A program made the position numbers and the translations under genes. A stretch of 21,107 nucleotides of DNA from Acanthamoeba lenticulata. Taxonomy: Eukaryota > Discosea > Longamoebia > Acanthamoebidae. Positions 1 through 8,900 of this stretch are shown here, piece by piece (position 1 is the stretch's first letter; each line of letters begins with the position of its first letter). The stretch spans positions 1 through 21,107 of the forward strand of contig NAVB01000853.1 of assembly GCA_002179805.1 (NCBI GenBank), given 5' to 3'. The notes under the pieces are model-generated. The model searched no databases, was not told the origin of the DNA, and saw only the letters and a program-made list of their open reading frames with translations.

Positions 1-54
1 GGGGGGGGGGGTGAAAGAACGAAAGCGAAGCGAAGAAAGAACAGGGGGGAGCAC

Positions 55-313
55 CTTGGGGATCGGCGGGAGGATTCATCTTCTCGCTTCCGTCCTCCTG
101 GTTGTTTCCTTTTCGTGGAGACAGAGAGATACGAGGCACAGGGGAGGCGCCGGTGGTCGCGTCGTCCCCTGAACCACCGCCTTTTTCTTTCTTTTCCTTT
201 TTGCTCTTTTTGTCTTTCTTGTCCTCGGCCTTGTTGCCCTTCGACCGCCTCAGGGTGCCCAGCAGGCCCGTAGACGACGAGAGCCTATCCCTCCCCGCGG
301 TTGCGTCCTCCAT
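55..313 (-). CDS. First coding exon of an unidentified gene, partial (runs off left edge)
   Basis: Reading leftward from an ATG at 313-311, the frame stays open to the window edge. It encodes about 86 residues: a Ser/Thr-rich start, then a very lysine-rich stretch (KKDKKSKKEKKEK), a Gly/Ser/Asp segment and a Ser-Pro-Arg segment. Composition and codon use resemble the low-complexity N-termini of amoebozoan signalling proteins. A likely 5' splice site (CAAG|GTGC) ends the exon at 55. Beyond it lies a pyrimidine-rich, intron-like sequence and a terminal homopolymer. No domain is recognisable, so no function is assigned. The main doubt is that the ORF is short and of low complexity. Confidence 0.5.
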
Positions 314-515
314 CAATCAAGTTTTTCTTGTGTATTGGAGTTTTCTTTTCGGCTGGTCCAAGCCGAACTGGCCGTTACTCGAACAGGTGTATTACTTCCA
401 CGAGGCTCCGCTGGAGCACGAACAGCGTCCTCCTGGACAACAAGAATATTTCTGTTTTTTTTGTTTCTTTACTTTCTTTCTTCTTGTGCCCGAAACAACA
501 AGGTTTTCTCTTCTT

Positions 516-1304
516 TTATTCTGGGCAGCCGTTGGCGCGGGCCCACTGGAGCACGTTCTGGTGGTTATTGGCGATAGCACAAGCGCAGGTCTGCTTGTCC
601 CACGGGCAGCCGTTGGCGCGCGCCCACTGGAGTACGTCCAAGTGGCCTCCTTTGGCTGCTTCACTGCAGGTCATCTCGTCCCACGGGCAGCCGTTGGCGC
701 GCGCCCACTGGAGCACGTTCAGGTGGCCGCCCCAGGCCGCCTTTGAGCAGGTCATCTCGTTCCATGGGCAGCCGTTGGCACGCGCCCACTGGAGCACGTT
801 CAAGTGGCCCTTCCCGGCCGCCTCGCTGCAGGTCTCCCCATTCCAGGGACAGCCGTTGGCATGCAGCCACTGGAGCACCTCCAGATGGCCTCCAAAGGCA
901 GCGTTGCTGCAGGTTCCGTTGCCCCACGGGCAGCCATTGGCGTGCAGCCACTTGAGCACTTCAAGTTGGCCTTCACAAGCGGCCATGGCGCAGGTCCACT
1001 TGTCCCACGGACAGCCGTTGGCGCGAGCCCACTGGAGCGTTTCCATGTGGCCTCCCTGGGCCGCGTTGCGGCAGATCGCCATCCCGTCAAAGCCTGGGCA
1101 GCCGTTGGCCAACAACCACTTGAGCACGTCCAAGTGGCCCCCCTCGGCCGCTGATTCGCTCGTCCATTTGTCCCACGGGCAGTCTTTGGCGCGCAGCCAC
1201 TTGAGGAGCTCCAGGTTGCCTTCTCTGGCCGCATTCGCGCACGCAAGCTTGTCCAAGGTCTTGCCCGCCATTTGCGCTTCAAAATCGTGCTCGCTGGTGG
1301 ACAT
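516..1304 (-). CDS. Ankyrin-repeat protein, WARANGCPW type, intronless
   Basis: The 262-residue protein is almost entirely tandem ankyrin-like units of about 27 residues, nine in all. The consensus is GHLxVLQWARANGCPW followed by xxxTCSxAA. Only a 30-residue leader (MSTSEHDFEAQMAGKTLDKL and on) precedes them. The last unit breaks off at ANGCPE and a stop. The units diverge towards the N-terminus and are nearly identical towards the C-terminus, so the DNA shows an 81-nt periodicity. This subtype is abundant in Acanthamoeba and in its giant viruses; such proteins bind partners rather than catalyse. The ATG at 1304 is preferred because upstream in-frame sequence lacks repeats. The poly(A) signal AATAAA (520-515) overlaps the TAA stop. 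No intron is visible, unlike most neighbours. A specific function cannot be inferred. Confidence 0.85.
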   Translation of the reverse strand: MSTSEHDFEAQMAGKTLDKLACANAAREGNLELLKWLRAKDCPWDKWTSESAAEGGHLDVLKWLLANGCPGFDGMAICRNAAQGGHMETLQWARANGCPWDKWTCAMAACEGQLEVLKWLHANGCPWGNGTCSNAAFGGHLEVLQWLHANGCPWNGETCSEAAGKGHLNVLQWARANGCPWNEMTCSKAAWGGHLNVLQWARANGCPWDEMTCSEAAKGGHLDVLQWARANGCPWDKQTCACAIANNHQNVLQWARANGCPE

Positions 1305-1708
1305 GTTGTATGTGAATTGGTGACTGTACGAACTGGTGGGAGAGCAGAGTGCAAGTGTTGGTTGGAGTTGTGGTGGAGCTTTTTCTACTCCAGTGTCGGG
1401 GCTTACTGGAACGCGGAGCTGAATGTCAACTCCTGCATCAACACCAACATGTTGTTCATTTACATTCGTTAACGTTGCTGAAAAGCCCGGGTTGCCTTTG
1501 GTCGTAAGCTTTGACCAAACGGAAAAAAAAAGTCGGACATGCATGATGCCACCAGGTAAAAATCGAAATGAATAACTGCCACCCTGTACACCCTCCTTCA
1601 CATCGTTATCCCGCTACACCTTGCATAGTCCATCCCGCCGCTTCCACACACGAGATTGGGTGGATATCTGCGCGTATGATGTGGGACTGTCCAACCCTCA
1701 GTTTGCTA
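1305..1708. other. Non-coding stretch upstream of the ankyrin gene
   Basis: I find no exon with convincing codon use or domain similarity on either strand. An open frame extends the ankyrin ORF upstream to about 1601, but its translation has no repeat pattern and lies where promoter and 5' UTR would be expected. No clear TATA element is seen. Confidence 0.4.
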
Positions 1709-2040
1709 TCACACCCACTTGAACACCTCCAGAGTGCATGCTCCTTCACGGCAGACCTCTTTGTCCCACGGGCAGCCGTTGGCGCACGCCCACTGGAACA
1801 CGGCCAGGTGGCCGCCCCTCATCAGCACCATGGCGCCCACGGGAGCACGGTCAAGTGGCCTCCCCTGGCCGCTGAACTGCAGGTCATCTGGTTTCACTGG
1901 CAGCCGTTGGAATGTGCCCACTCAAGCACGTACAGGTTTCCGCTTCCGGCTGCCGAGCTGCAGGCCCGCTTATCCCACTGCCATTTTGGCGTGCCTACTG
2001 GAGCAAGGACAGCCAGGTGGCACACGGCTCGGAGGGTCGT
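1709..2040 (-). pseudogene. Decayed ankyrin-repeat array (relic)
   Basis: On the minus strand this segment still reads as about four WARANGCPW-type units, but in broken frames. Around 1985-1880 it reads KRACSSAAGSGN, LYVLEWAHSNGCQ, a stop, then NQMTCSSAARGGHLTVLPWA. After a frame change it gives MRGGHLAVFQWACANGCPW and ends at a stop (1711-1709) inside the next unit. In-frame stops, at least one frameshift and degraded consensus positions mark it as a dead copy or a lost 5' part of the adjacent array in the same orientation. It is unlikely to be an exon of the downstream gene, because no splice arrangement removes the stops cleanly. Confidence 0.75.
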
Positions 2041-2092
2041 AGCCAACTCGACAGTTGTGGTAAAAAGGAAAAGATTTGGAGAAATTGTTCGT

Positions 2093-2100
2093 TATATTTT
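2093..2100 (+). promoter_or_regulatory. Possible TATA element of the M20 peptidase gene
   Basis: TATATTTT lies about 70 nt upstream of the ATG at 2169. It is followed by a pyrimidine-rich stretch, which would suit a short 5' UTR. The match is short and sits in AT-rich sequence, so support is weak. Confidence 0.3.
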
Positions 2101-2168
2101 CTTTGTTGCTCTACCTTTTTTTCTTTTTCCACAATTTAATTGTTTGCTGCACTATTTGGACAGAACTG

Positions 2169-4603
2169 ATGGCTGGAAGGCGCGCCCCAAAAGATGGCTC
2201 CGCCTCGAGCCCTTTGCGCCTTCTGGCAGTAGTCGCGTTTGTGACTCTCCTCGCCGTGGGCGCTATGCTTTGCTGGAATGCGCAGCGCCTCGCGTCACGC
2301 CAGCGGCACCACCACGACGGCGAGCAGCACACCACCGCGGCATTTGAGCGGCTGCTGCGCGAGGAGGGCCCAAGTGGCCCCGTGAACCGTCTGGCCGAGA
2401 GCATCCGCTTCCGCACCATCTCGCACGATGCCAACCACGCTGGTACGCCCCACCAGTAAAAGAAATCAAAACGAAAATAAATTAATTAACACTTGGGCTG
2501 CAGACACAGAAGAGGAGCGTGCCGTGCGTGCCGAGTCCGAGAGGGAGTTTGATCGCTTCCTGGCGTGGCTAGAGCGCACCTACACCCGCGTGTTCGCCAC
2601 CCTCCGCCGGTACGCAGCCCGCGACATCGCCCCGTCGCGGTCATGCTGCACCAGCTGACGGCTCGCCTTCACGGCAGGACGCGCCTGGACTGCCACAGCC
2701 TCGTCCTCGAGTGGCCCGGCCGCGACGCCAGCCTCAAGCCCTTCCTCTTGGCTTCCCACATGGGTTTGCCTGCCCCGCCCTCGCCCGTCGGCTTCGTGCT
2801 GTCGAGTCATGCCTAACTTGTCCGCGCGTGTACGCACACACGCACGCATGCAGACGTGGTGCCGGTGGACTCGGCGACGGAGGCCGAGTGGCTCCACCCG
2901 CCCTTCTCGGGCGACGTAGCCGAGGCACGTTTGCGTATGCCCGGTGCGTCTTCTTACGCGCGTGCTCGCTAACGACAAACGCGCACCGCACACACGCACC
3001 GCACGCAGGGTTTCGTGTGGGGTCGTGGCACGCTCGACGACAAGGCCGGAGTGGTGGGCATCCTCGAGGCCGTGGAGGCCCTGATCAAGTCCGGCTTCTC
3101 GCCGCGCCGCACGCTCTTCGTCGCCTTTGGCCACGACGAGGAGGTGAGCGGGCGCAACGGCGCCATGAAGATCGTCGAGCACCTCCGCCAGCGCAACATC
3201 GCCCTCGAGTTTGCCCTCGACGAAGGTGCGCGCGTGTGTCATGCGCACGCGCGTGCGTGCATGCGTATGCGCTCACCGCATGTGCGTGTGCGACGCGGTC
3301 CATGGAACCAGGCGGCTCCATCACCAAGGGCATCCTGAAGCAGGTCTCCAGGCCCGTCGCGCTCGTCGGCATCGCCGAGAAGGTCGGCGCCACGCATCAC
3401 CGTCGCATCGTCTGCTTGGCTGGCTTGACCGTCTGACTGACGATGAATGTGAATGACGGTGAATGACAACGACGCCGCAGGGCTACATGAGCGCCGAGCT
3501 GACGGTGCACGGGCCGGGTGGCCACTCGTCGATGCCCACCTCTGAGAACCCGATCGCCATCCTGAGCCAGGCCGTCGCGAGGCTCCACAACAACCCGATG
3601 CCGGCCTCCATCTCGGGCGCCGTCAAGGTGATGATCGTCACTACTTGAAGAAGATGATGACAACATCTGACGCTGATGACAACAACAACAGGAAATGCTC
3701 GAGTTTCTGGCGCCTGACGTGGACTCGGCGATCGAGCGCGTGGTGCTCTCCAACCTGTGGCTCTTCTCGCCTGTGGTGAAGGGCCTGCTCGATCGTGGCC
3801 CGTCGGCCTCGTCCATCCGCACCACTTCGGCCGTCACGCGGTTTCACGTTCGCAGCACCTCGACGCCTTGCTCGATGCCAACAAAAAGAAGAAGAAGAAG
3901 AAGAAGGAGAAGGAGCACTCACCTTGCGTGTACATGGCAGGCAGGGCTGAAGGACAACGTGTTGCCCAAGAAGGCGTCGGCCACCTTCAACTTCCGCATC
4001 CTCCCCGGCGAGACTCCCGCCGACTGCCTGGCCCACATCAACCGCGTATGTTGCCCTCTTCTTCCACCAGTTCTGCTCTACGAGTAACGCTGGCTATGTT
4101 TCTTTTTGCCCGAGCAGACGGTGAACGACCCGCGCGTAGCGGTGACCGAGCTGGTGAAGCACACCAACGACCCATCGCCCATCTCGCCTACGGACTCGGC
4201 CGGGTGGAACATCGTACAGGACACCATCCACCAGCTCTACCCCGACGCCGTCGTCGCCCCCTACCTCAGTACGTCTTGTTGTGCTTCTGTCTACTTTGGC
4301 GCCTTTTTTCTCGTCCTGCTGGCGCCACGTCATGCTGACGCCAGTCGTCTGGCGTAAAAACGCCAACTTGTACTACAAGCCATGGGCGCGACAGACGGGC
4401 GGTACTACCACGCGCTGACGCCCAACGTCTACCGGTTCGTGCCGTACTTGCTGGGCCCGGACGACCTCGCGCGCATCCACGGCGTCAACGAGCGCGTGGC
4501 CGTCGCGGACGTCGAAGAGTCGGTCCGCTTCTACGGCCGGCTCATCCTCAACGCGCAAGCTCCCGCCTCGAGCCCGCACTTCACCCAACAGGACGAGCTC
4601 TGA
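2169..4603 (+). CDS. M20 family metallopeptidase, carboxypeptidase S / PM20D1-like, single-pass membrane protein
   Basis: Exons 2169-2442, 2504-2609, 2678-2763, 2854-2924, 3009-3225, 3312-3382, 3481-3627, 3692-3847, 3941-4045, 4118-4268 and 4380-4603 give 535 residues. A hydrophobic segment near residues 15-37 predicts a type II anchor, as in yeast vacuolar Cps1. Family motifs appear in order: SHMDVVPVD (H154, D156), GRGTLDDK (D189), GHDEEVSG (catalytic E223, metal E224), LDEG (D250), the dimerisation-region HGPGGHSSMP, and C-terminal GATDGRYYHAL. The expected role is di-zinc cleavage (or, for PM20D1, synthesis) of amide bonds to a C-terminal or N-acyl amino acid in a vacuolar or secretory lumen. 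Intron 4 appears to start with GC (GAG|GCACGT); the alternative GT donor at 2916 would delete three residues next to a conserved site. The gene converges on MRPL47, leaving 99 nt between stops. Confidence 0.9.
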
Positions 4604-4702
4604 GCTCCATTGGTTGAAGGTGACGACGGCATGAAAAGTGAAGATGTAATGAATGTTTTTTGTTCTCGTTCGTTGTAGTTGTGGGCATGAACATGCACGA
4701 GA

Positions 4703-5465
4703 TCATTTGATCTTGGCGGCCTCCTTCTGCTCGGACTTGGGCAGCTTGACGTTGGCGAGCTTGTCCGTCTGGCCCTTGAGCTGCTCGGCCCAGGCCAACT
4801 GGCGGGCGCGCACCTCGTCGAGCCGGTCTTGCTCCTGCGACGCGCGAGCCCGCTACGTCAGCAACGGACCGCCCAGGCGATGAGAGGGGAATGCAATGAA
4901 GGAGGACGAACGAGAGCGAGGATTTGCTGTCGCTTGAAGGTCTTGTAAACGTGCTGCCGCTCGGCCAGCACGAGCTTGATGCGAGCCATCGACTGGCGGA
5001 CCTGTATGACACGGCCACGCACGTGTGAGCGTGATCTCTAGAGGGAGAGGGGGGAGCAAGAGCGAAGCGCACCTTGAGCCTTCGGCCTGCCGCCTTCATG
5101 GGCTTGCCTTCCGATTTGGCGAGCATCTTCTCGGTGAGCAGCAAGTTTCGCTCCTGAGGAATGCGTTAATTCTATTGCATAAAAATCGTTCAACATCGCG
5201 TGCGGAAGGACCTTCTGCAGCACAAACCAGAGCTTGTGAAGGTCCTCAAACGACTTCAATCGCAGTTCACTCGCCTTCCAGGCACGACCTGGCAACGGCT
5301 CCGGTGGATAAAATGCACAAACAGGAGCAAAATTGCACAATCCGTACCAGCGATGGGATACTCTCCGGGCTTGGTGACGTTGTCAATAAACTCCTCCATA
5401 CCACGCTTCCATCCCGATCGCTGCCCAAGAGGGGCTGCCCGGCCGAAGAGTCCTCCACGCAACAT
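4703..5465 (-). CDS. MRPL47: Mitochondrial large-subunit ribosomal protein uL29m (MRPL47-like)
   Basis: Exons 5465-5348, 5288-5212, 5153-5073, 5001-4912 and 4852-4703 give 171 residues with consistent phases. The N-terminus ([16 protein letters not shown]) is Arg-rich, has no acidic residue and suits a mitochondrial presequence. The diagnostic uL29 core follows: [20 protein letters not shown], then [17 protein letters not shown], a basic helix and a second long helical segment ([16 protein letters not shown]). It ends in a charged, coiled-coil-like tail ([20 protein letters not shown] to EQKEAAKIK). The product should sit near the exit tunnel of the mitoribosome. The ATG at 5465 is chosen because an in-frame TGA lies about 20 nt upstream. 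The gene is divergent from the receptor kinase and convergent with the peptidase. Confidence 0.9.
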
Positions 5466-5970
5466 CGTTAAAAAATCTAATCAAATCTTGGCCCTCGAAA
5501 CTAAAGGAAACTATTTTTTCTTTCAATCCTGCTGACGTCAGCCAACTGGGGAACGCGACAAGGCGGTGATGTGGGTGGGCAGGTTGCGGCCGCCATCTCG
5601 GAGCGTCGGGCCCGTCACCTGGTGAGTGGATGACCGTCCGGAAAGTTTGCAACCCTGCCCAAGTTGACAGCTTCTGTACTCTCTTCCGCGGATGGTGGAC
5701 TCGCGAGATATGTCTTCTGTCACCAGTAGGGTCATATACACAGTAACAAGCAAAGGAGCAGCATCACTCACAAAGCCGCCTCCCCACGACAGAGCTAGAG
5801 GAGGAGAGAGATAAGAAAGCGAGATAAGTAGTTCTACTTATCTGCTCCACGCAAACCACTGACAACACTCCACGGTATCCCCTTGCTATCTTCCGACCGA
5901 AGCAACGAGCTTGCGCGTCTCAATAGCAAAAGAAAAGGGAAAGAGCGAAAGCGGGCCAAAACAAAAAAGA
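5466..5970. other. Divergent intergenic region between MRPL47 and the receptor kinase
   Basis: This 505-nt region must hold the promoters of both flanking genes. Short open frames exist on the minus strand, but they show neither family similarity nor consistent codon use. The right third contains a GATAAG cluster. From 5925 to the receptor ATG at 5971 the plus strand is strongly purine-rich, probably the 5' UTR. No RNA gene is seen. Confidence 0.45.
5810..5843. promoter_or_regulatory. GATAAG cluster with an embedded inverted repeat
   Basis: GATAAG occurs at 5810-5815 and 5823-5828 on the plus strand and at 5842-5837 on the minus strand. The last two lie in a perfect inverted repeat (AGATAAGTAG, a TT centre, CTACTTATCT; 5822-5843). 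WGATAR is the classical site of GATA zinc-finger factors, and three sites in 34 bp about 130 bp upstream of the receptor ATG suggest a control element. The factor is inferred, not shown. Confidence 0.45.
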
Positions 5971-8900
5971 ATGAAGATGGCAACTGTGGGGGCTTTCCCT
6001 GCGTTGGCCTCCCTTTCTCGCTGGACATCCTCCTCTACTCTCCTGCTCCTCTTCCTATTGTACAGTTTCTCTCTTTCCTTGGCGCAGAACTGCTCGTCCG
6101 GTACCCCCCTTCTCCAAACCTCAACGTTGCGAAGTGCTGTATCGGTTTTGCTGAAAGATAAAGATCTCTACTCATATCTGCAAAACTTCGGGTATGTCGG
6201 ATGTGCACACTCTCTCGCAGGGTATTCCTATCAGTTCTATGGTGCAGACTTTCGCTTCAATGTATCCTCTTCACAAGTCATTGGTACTCGATTCATCTTC
6301 CAAATTTCATGTTGAACATGACCAATTAAACGCGTCCTTGTCTGGCCTTAAGGGGCTCGCGTGGGTCCACGCAATGGAGATACAAGCCTGCCCTTCCCCT
6401 TTCGGTGCGCTGGCGGCTCGCCCCTCTACACTTTACACCCTCTCTTCTCTCGTACAACCACGGCTGACTGACTTCACGCGCAGGGCGAGTGAGTACACGG
6501 TCGAGGTGTGGGTCAAACCCTACTTTGCCACACACTACTTGTATGACGGCGTCGTGACCAGCCTGTGGGACACTGGTGCTTCATCGTCCCGCTTCCCCCA
6601 CAGTTCTCGTGTGCTCCTCGTGCTGACGCCTGCCCGCGTGGCCACAGGGAGCTACCAGGCGGGCTGGGGCATGTACTATGATCCGTGCGGCCTCAACTGG
6701 TGGGTGGCCGCGCCGTCGGGCGCGCAGGCGCTCAACCGTACGAGCTTCTTCCCCCTCCTGGACGAACCCCAAACAATCATGTCCTCCAACGTGAGCGCTG
6801 AGGTCCGGCGGTCATGTGGACGATCATGCGCGCGCAGAGATACGCGTGTGGCTCCCGCGAAACAAGTGGTCGTACGTGGTGGGCACGCTCAACGCGACCT
6901 ACATGCACCAGATCTTCGTCAACGGCAAGCTCGTCATGCAAAAACAGCGGTGCGTGCACGCGCCCCTCGCGCTGCAGGGCAGCCGTAAGCGGGTTTCATC
7001 AGGCTGAATCACTGCTCGACCCGCAGGAACAACCCGACCACCTACACGCCGGCCAACCTCCTCTACTTCGGTCGATACTTGGGTGCGCCCATCCTTGGCT
7101 GCCAGCTGCGCGGTTTTGCCCGGCTGGACCGCCGGGCTAGCCGGTCCAGACCTGGTGGTGTGCTTACCCGGCCTGTTCTTGTGGGATGAACCAGACGATG
7201 ACCAAGATTTCGGCTTCAACGGAGAGTTGGACGGGATTCGCATCTGGGACCGGGCGTGGACCGAGAGCGAGGTGGCCGACAACTACAACCTGCCCGTCTC
7301 CTACCCCGAGGGTACCGCCCCGCGGTGCCTTGCCCCTTAGATGGCTCAACGCTCACCGCCGCCCCGGCACATGGCCAGGCACGCCCAACCTGCTGGGCTC
7401 GTGGGACTTTGCGGCCGGGTCCGGCCTGACCATCAGCGACCGGTCGGGCAACGGGTGGACCGCCAGCATCTTCGGGCCCACGGGCCTGGGTGATCAGCGG
7501 CCGCCGACCACGCTTCCCTCTGTACAGAGCAACTTGGCCTCCTCGGCCTACTGGATCCCCCAGACCTGCAGCGACTCCACAGGCATCTCTCCCCCCCCCC
7601 TTTCCCACTTGGTCGTTTCGCTTTTCGTTTCGTTTTCGTTCTTAGGATTTAAGCAGTAATAATATTAATGAAATCCATAAATTTGCAGATGCGTGCCGGT
7701 GGTGCGTGCCGTCCAAGATCGATCTGTCGGACGCGCCAGCCACGTCGACGATCGACTACACCTTCAGGCGCACTCTGTTCAGCTGGGCCGACCCCATCGT
7801 CAACGGCCACGCGTCCGTGCAGGTACGCCGGCGGTGCCCTGCCCACTCCCCAAGTGTGGTGGTCATGTTGGTGGCGACGCAGATCGGTCGTGGCTGACAC
7901 GGCTCGACCATCGTGCTATGGCACCCAGATCCCGAGCACGCAAACCGTCAGCGTGCGTCTGTCGCTCGGATTCAACTTCAGCTTCTTCGGGTCCTCTTAC
8001 GAGTGCGTTCCTCCATCATCGTTTTTTTCACTTTAACAAAAATTTAACTTTTATTTAACCTTTATTTTTAAAATTTAAAATCCAGCACGGTGAACGTCGA
8101 CAAGAATGGCGTGCTGCTGTTCTACGCGCAGGACCAGCTGTGCGACTCCAACCCGCTGACGTCGCCCGGCCTGCCCCACCCCAACGGCATCTCGGTGCTG
8201 TGGGCGCAGAACAACAACGTCAACAACCCGGTCAAGCTCTACTACCTGACCGACGGCGATCCCGGCAACCGCCGCTTCGTCATCACCTGGTGCGTTGGTT
8301 TTCCCCAATGAAGAGGACGAAGACGACGATGATGATGATGATCATAACTTGCATGACGATGTACAGGTACCAGGTGACGCCGTTCGTCGACCCCAAGACC
8401 AACCGGACGTTCCAGGCCAAGCTCTACGAGGCCTCCGGGCGGATGGAGTTCCAGTACCTCTCCATGTCCCTCCCCGACCCCTACGACCAGGTTCCCTCCT
8501 CCTCCTCCTCCTCCTCCCCGCCAGCTTCGACATGATCATGATCATCATGATCCTCATCATGCTGACGATGATGACGATGATGACGATGATGCTGACGATG
8601 GTCCATCGTATGCGCATGGGCAGGGCGCCTATGCCTCGATCGGCATATGCCAGGGCGGTGCGTGCGGCCTCGATGCTGATGATGATGATGTTGATGATGA
8701 CGTTTGAGGAAGAAGAAGCTGACTTGGTGGGTGGGTGGACGCGTCCAATGACGGACGACTCGCACGATCCGGACGATCCGCAGTCGGCTGGGACGTGCCC
8801 GTGACGCAGGGCAAGTGCTCGCTCTACCGCGAAGGCGCCAGTGACCCGCTGGTCCCGACCCAGTCGGGCCTCATCGTGTGCGACTCGCGCGACAACTCGA

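Noticed and set aside
1..11. G-homopolymer at the window start (a shorter one ends the window) as telomere or junction
   Set aside because: No repeat unit; similar runs occur inside introns, so it is probably ordinary or an assembly edge.
516..1304. Regular 81-nt repeat resembling a CRISPR or satellite array
   Set aside because: Units are coding, diverge in the manner of protein repeats and have no unique spacers.
301..1323. 340-codon plus-strand frame across the ankyrin array
   Set aside because: It is the antisense reading of a GC-rich repeat; the minus-strand frame has the ankyrin consensus, a good start and a poly(A) signal.
1305..1601. 99-codon N-terminal extension of the ankyrin protein
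   Set aside because: No repeat pattern or recognisable leader, and a good ATG exists at 1304.
6194..6988. 264-codon uninterrupted plus-strand frame
   Set aside because: Part is real exon, but 6361-6483 has the composition and borders of an intron, and the frame leaves the LamG sequence after 6790.
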